Origin: an uncultured Oscillospiraceae bacterium
GTDB taxonomy: Bacteria > Bacillota > Clostridia > Oscillospirales > Acutalibacteraceae
Length of the DNA: 42,667 bases
Direction of reading: 5' to 3'
NCBI GenBank assembly: GCA_902489595.1
Contig: CABUAS010000007.1
Coordinates: 1 to 42,667 of the forward strand
A model generated the notes under the pieces. That model worked only from the letters and a program-made list of their open reading frames with translations. It did no database searches and was not told where the DNA came from. The translations under genes were made by a program, and so were the position numbers. Of the stretch, positions 41,141 through 42,667 are shown piece by piece (positions within the stretch are counted from its first letter, which is position 1; every line of letters starts with the position of its first letter).

Positions 41141-42580
41141 ATGGACTATCAGATTACGATGTCACTTAACAGCGTTATTGAAAAAGTTGACGGTTTTGTA
41201 TGGGGCTGGCCTTTAATTATTCTTATACTTGCGGCAGGAATATGGCTTACGGCAAGAACAGGTTTCGTGCAGTTCCGTCATCTCGGAAAAGCATTAAAAT
41301 ATATGGTTAAAAACGAAGAAGGCGGCGAAGGCGAAGTTACATCTTTCGGTGCTCTGTGCACAGCACTTTCAGCCACAATCGGCACGGGCAATATTGTAGG
41401 CGTTGCAACAGCAATCTGCCTTGGCGGTCGAGGCGCACTGTTCTGGATGATTATTGCCGCTCTTTTCGGAATGGCAACTAAATACACCGAAGGTTTTCTT
41501 GCAATTAAATACCGCCAGAAAAAATCAGACGGTCACTACCTCGGCGGTCCTTTTGCTTACATTGAAAAAGGTATGGGGTCAAAATGGAAATGGCTTGCAA
41601 AACTTTTTGCAGTTTTCGGCATATTCGTGGGGCTTTTTGGTATCGGCACAATCACCCAGGTAAACGGCATTGCAAGCGCAGTTAACGGATTTTTTGACCC
41701 GAACGGATCTCACATCGCATTTTCAATCGGTGGAAACAACTATACATACGCAACAGTTATCGGCGGAATTCTCGTTACCGTTTTTACCGCTCTCGTTGTT
41801 ATCGGCGGAATCAAAAGAATTGCCAAAGTTTCGGAAATTATTGTTCCGTTTATGGCAGTAACATATGTTGTTTTTGTTCTGATAATTGTAATTACACACA
41901 TTAAAGAAGTACCCGCCGCCGTTGCCGATATTTTCAAAATGGCATTTTCTGCAAAAGCCGTTACAGGTGCAGGAGTAGGAATTACTCTCAGAATTACGAT
42001 GCAGAAAGGTATCGGCAGAGGTATTTTTTCAAACGAGGCAGGACTTGGTTCTGCACCGATTGCCGCTGCTGCCGCAAAAACAAAAGACCCTGTGCGGCAG
42101 GGGCTTGTTACAATGACCGGCACATTTTTAGACACAATCGTTATCTGTACGCTGACAGGTCTTTCTATCGTTCTGACAAACGCCGACCTTGCTTTTGAAG
42201 AAGGTGCTGTTGAAGGTGTAAACATAACGACAATCGCATGGCAGACCGGACTGCCGTGGAACGAAAAACTCTCAAGTTTCATTCTTATGATGTGCCTTGC
42301 ATTTTTCGCTTTTACTACAATTTTAGGCTGGGATTATTACAGTGAACGCTGCCTTGAATACCTGACAGGCTCAGAAAAATCAATTAAAATTTTCAGATTT
42401 ATTTATGTTGCAACAGTATTTATAGGCCCTTATATGACGGTTGCCGCAGTATGGAATCTTGCCGACATCGTAAACGGCCTGATGGCTTTTCCAAACCTTA
42501 TCGCCCTGTTTGCCCTCAGCGGTACAGTAGGCAAAGAAACACGGGAATATTTTAAAAATAAAAATCATAAATTAAGATAA
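41141..42580 (+). CDS. Sodium:alanine/glycine symporter (AGCS family)
   Basis: A 479-residue transporter with about 11 or 12 membrane helices. The AGCS signature is clear: L-S-A-T-I-G-T-G-N-I-V-G-V-A-T-A near residue 75, then F-W-M-I-I-A-A-L-F-G-M-A-T-K-Y-T-E-G and I-F-S-N-E-A-G-L-G-S-A-P-I-A-A-A-A-A near residue 300. These mediate Na+-coupled uptake of alanine, glycine or similar small neutral amino acids. It is a single-gene unit with its own promoter. Downstream DNA contains an IS-like inverted repeat. Confidence 0.95.
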   Translation: MDYQITMSLNSVIEKVDGFVWGWPLIILILAAGIWLTARTGFVQFRHLGKALKYMVKNEEGGEGEVTSFGALCTALSATIGTGNIVGVATAICLGGRGALFWMIIAALFGMATKYTEGFLAIKYRQKKSDGHYLGGPFAYIEKGMGSKWKWLAKLFAVFGIFVGLFGIGTITQVNGIASAVNGFFDPNGSHIAFSIGGNNYTYATVIGGILVTVFTALVVIGGIKRIAKVSEIIVPFMAVTYVVFVLIIVITHIKEVPAAVADIFKMAFSAKAVTGAGVGITLRITMQKGIGRGIFSNEAGLGSAPIAAAAAKTKDPVRQGLVTMTGTFLDTIVICTLTGLSIVLTNADLAFEEGAVEGVNITTIAWQTGLPWNEKLSSFILMMCLAFFAFTTILGWDYYSERCLEYLTGSEKSIKIFRFIYVATVFIGPYMTVAAVWNLADIVNGLMAFPNLIALFALSGTVGKETREYFKNKNHKLR

Positions 42581-42612
42581 CGGGACACAAAAATCCACGC
42601 AGGAATTAATTT

Positions 42613-42667
42613 TGATATGCACCCCAAAAGTTAGACACTTTTGGAGGTGCATATTTTTTATGAGTAA
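42613..42667 (+). mobile_element. Possible left end of an IS3 (IS150-type) insertion sequence
   Basis: From 42613 the DNA reads TG, then ATATGCACCCC, then AAAAGTTAGAC, which resembles IS150-type left ends (TG-n4-GCACCC-n5-GTT-n-GAC). A hairpin (42615-42631 and 42637-42654, one bulge) and a GGAGGTG site follow. The ATG at 42660 would begin orfA of the transposase, but only M-S and two bases are in the window. The same hairpin followed by six T residues could also serve as the terminator of the AGCS gene. Confidence 0.5.
42660..42667 (+). CDS. First codons of a probable transposase orfA (partial, runs off the window)
   Basis: An ATG followed by AGT AA at the right edge, after a GGAGG site 12 bases upstream. 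The identity rests only on the IS-like end sequence before it. Confidence 0.3.

Overview
The window looks like chromosomal core sequence of a low-to-medium GC member of the Clostridia. Gut Oscillospirales or Ruminococcaceae-like is my best guess. The basis is Firmicute-type housekeeping proteins (RecD2, EcfA/EcfT transporter, MreB, tRNA-binding-domain MetG, archaeal-type ProRS), strong AGGAGG ribosome sites and TTGACA/TATAAT promoters. No rRNA, tRNA, CRISPR array or prophage was seen. I read 34 complete protein genes plus the first codons of a probable transposase gene at the right edge.

Layout. Positions 17-4585 (minus): a zinc-ribbon membrane protein, a GPH-type sugar symporter, a gamma-carbonic-anhydrase-like protein, a small lipoprotein and a HAD phosphatase fused to a DUF523 (TudS-like) domain. 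Positions 4636-10906 (minus): the complete F1Fo ATP synthase operon atpBEF-(HA)-GDC, in which delta and alpha are one 672-residue polypeptide. Positions 11153-13651 (plus): proS and galE, divergent from atp. Positions 13812-20413 (minus): recD2, a divergent mreB homologue and an ECF vitamin transporter (ecfT, double-ATPase ecfA, an S component and a small membrane protein). Positions 20545-22086 (minus): a secreted SLH-domain protein. Positions 22308-34479 (minus): rpoB-rpoC, rpsL-rpsG-fusA and tuf. Positions 34885-42580 (plus): an orphan peptide-binding lipoprotein, VanZ-like protein, nagB, an anchored small protein, metG, tatD and an AGCS amino-acid symporter. The window ends in what looks like the left end of an IS3/IS150-type element.

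How it fits together. Most of the window is energy conversion, transcription and translation machinery. The unusual items are the delta-alpha ATP synthase fusion, the HAD-DUF523 fusion, a set of intergenic hairpins whose stems differ while their flanks stay similar (several act as minus-strand terminators), and structured non-coding DNA around rpsL. Good promoters can be read for atp, proS, recD2, the SLH gene, tuf, rpoB, the peptide-binding protein, nagB and the AGCS symporter.

Limits. All identifications come from reading motifs by eye. No database search, structure prediction or folding calculation was run.
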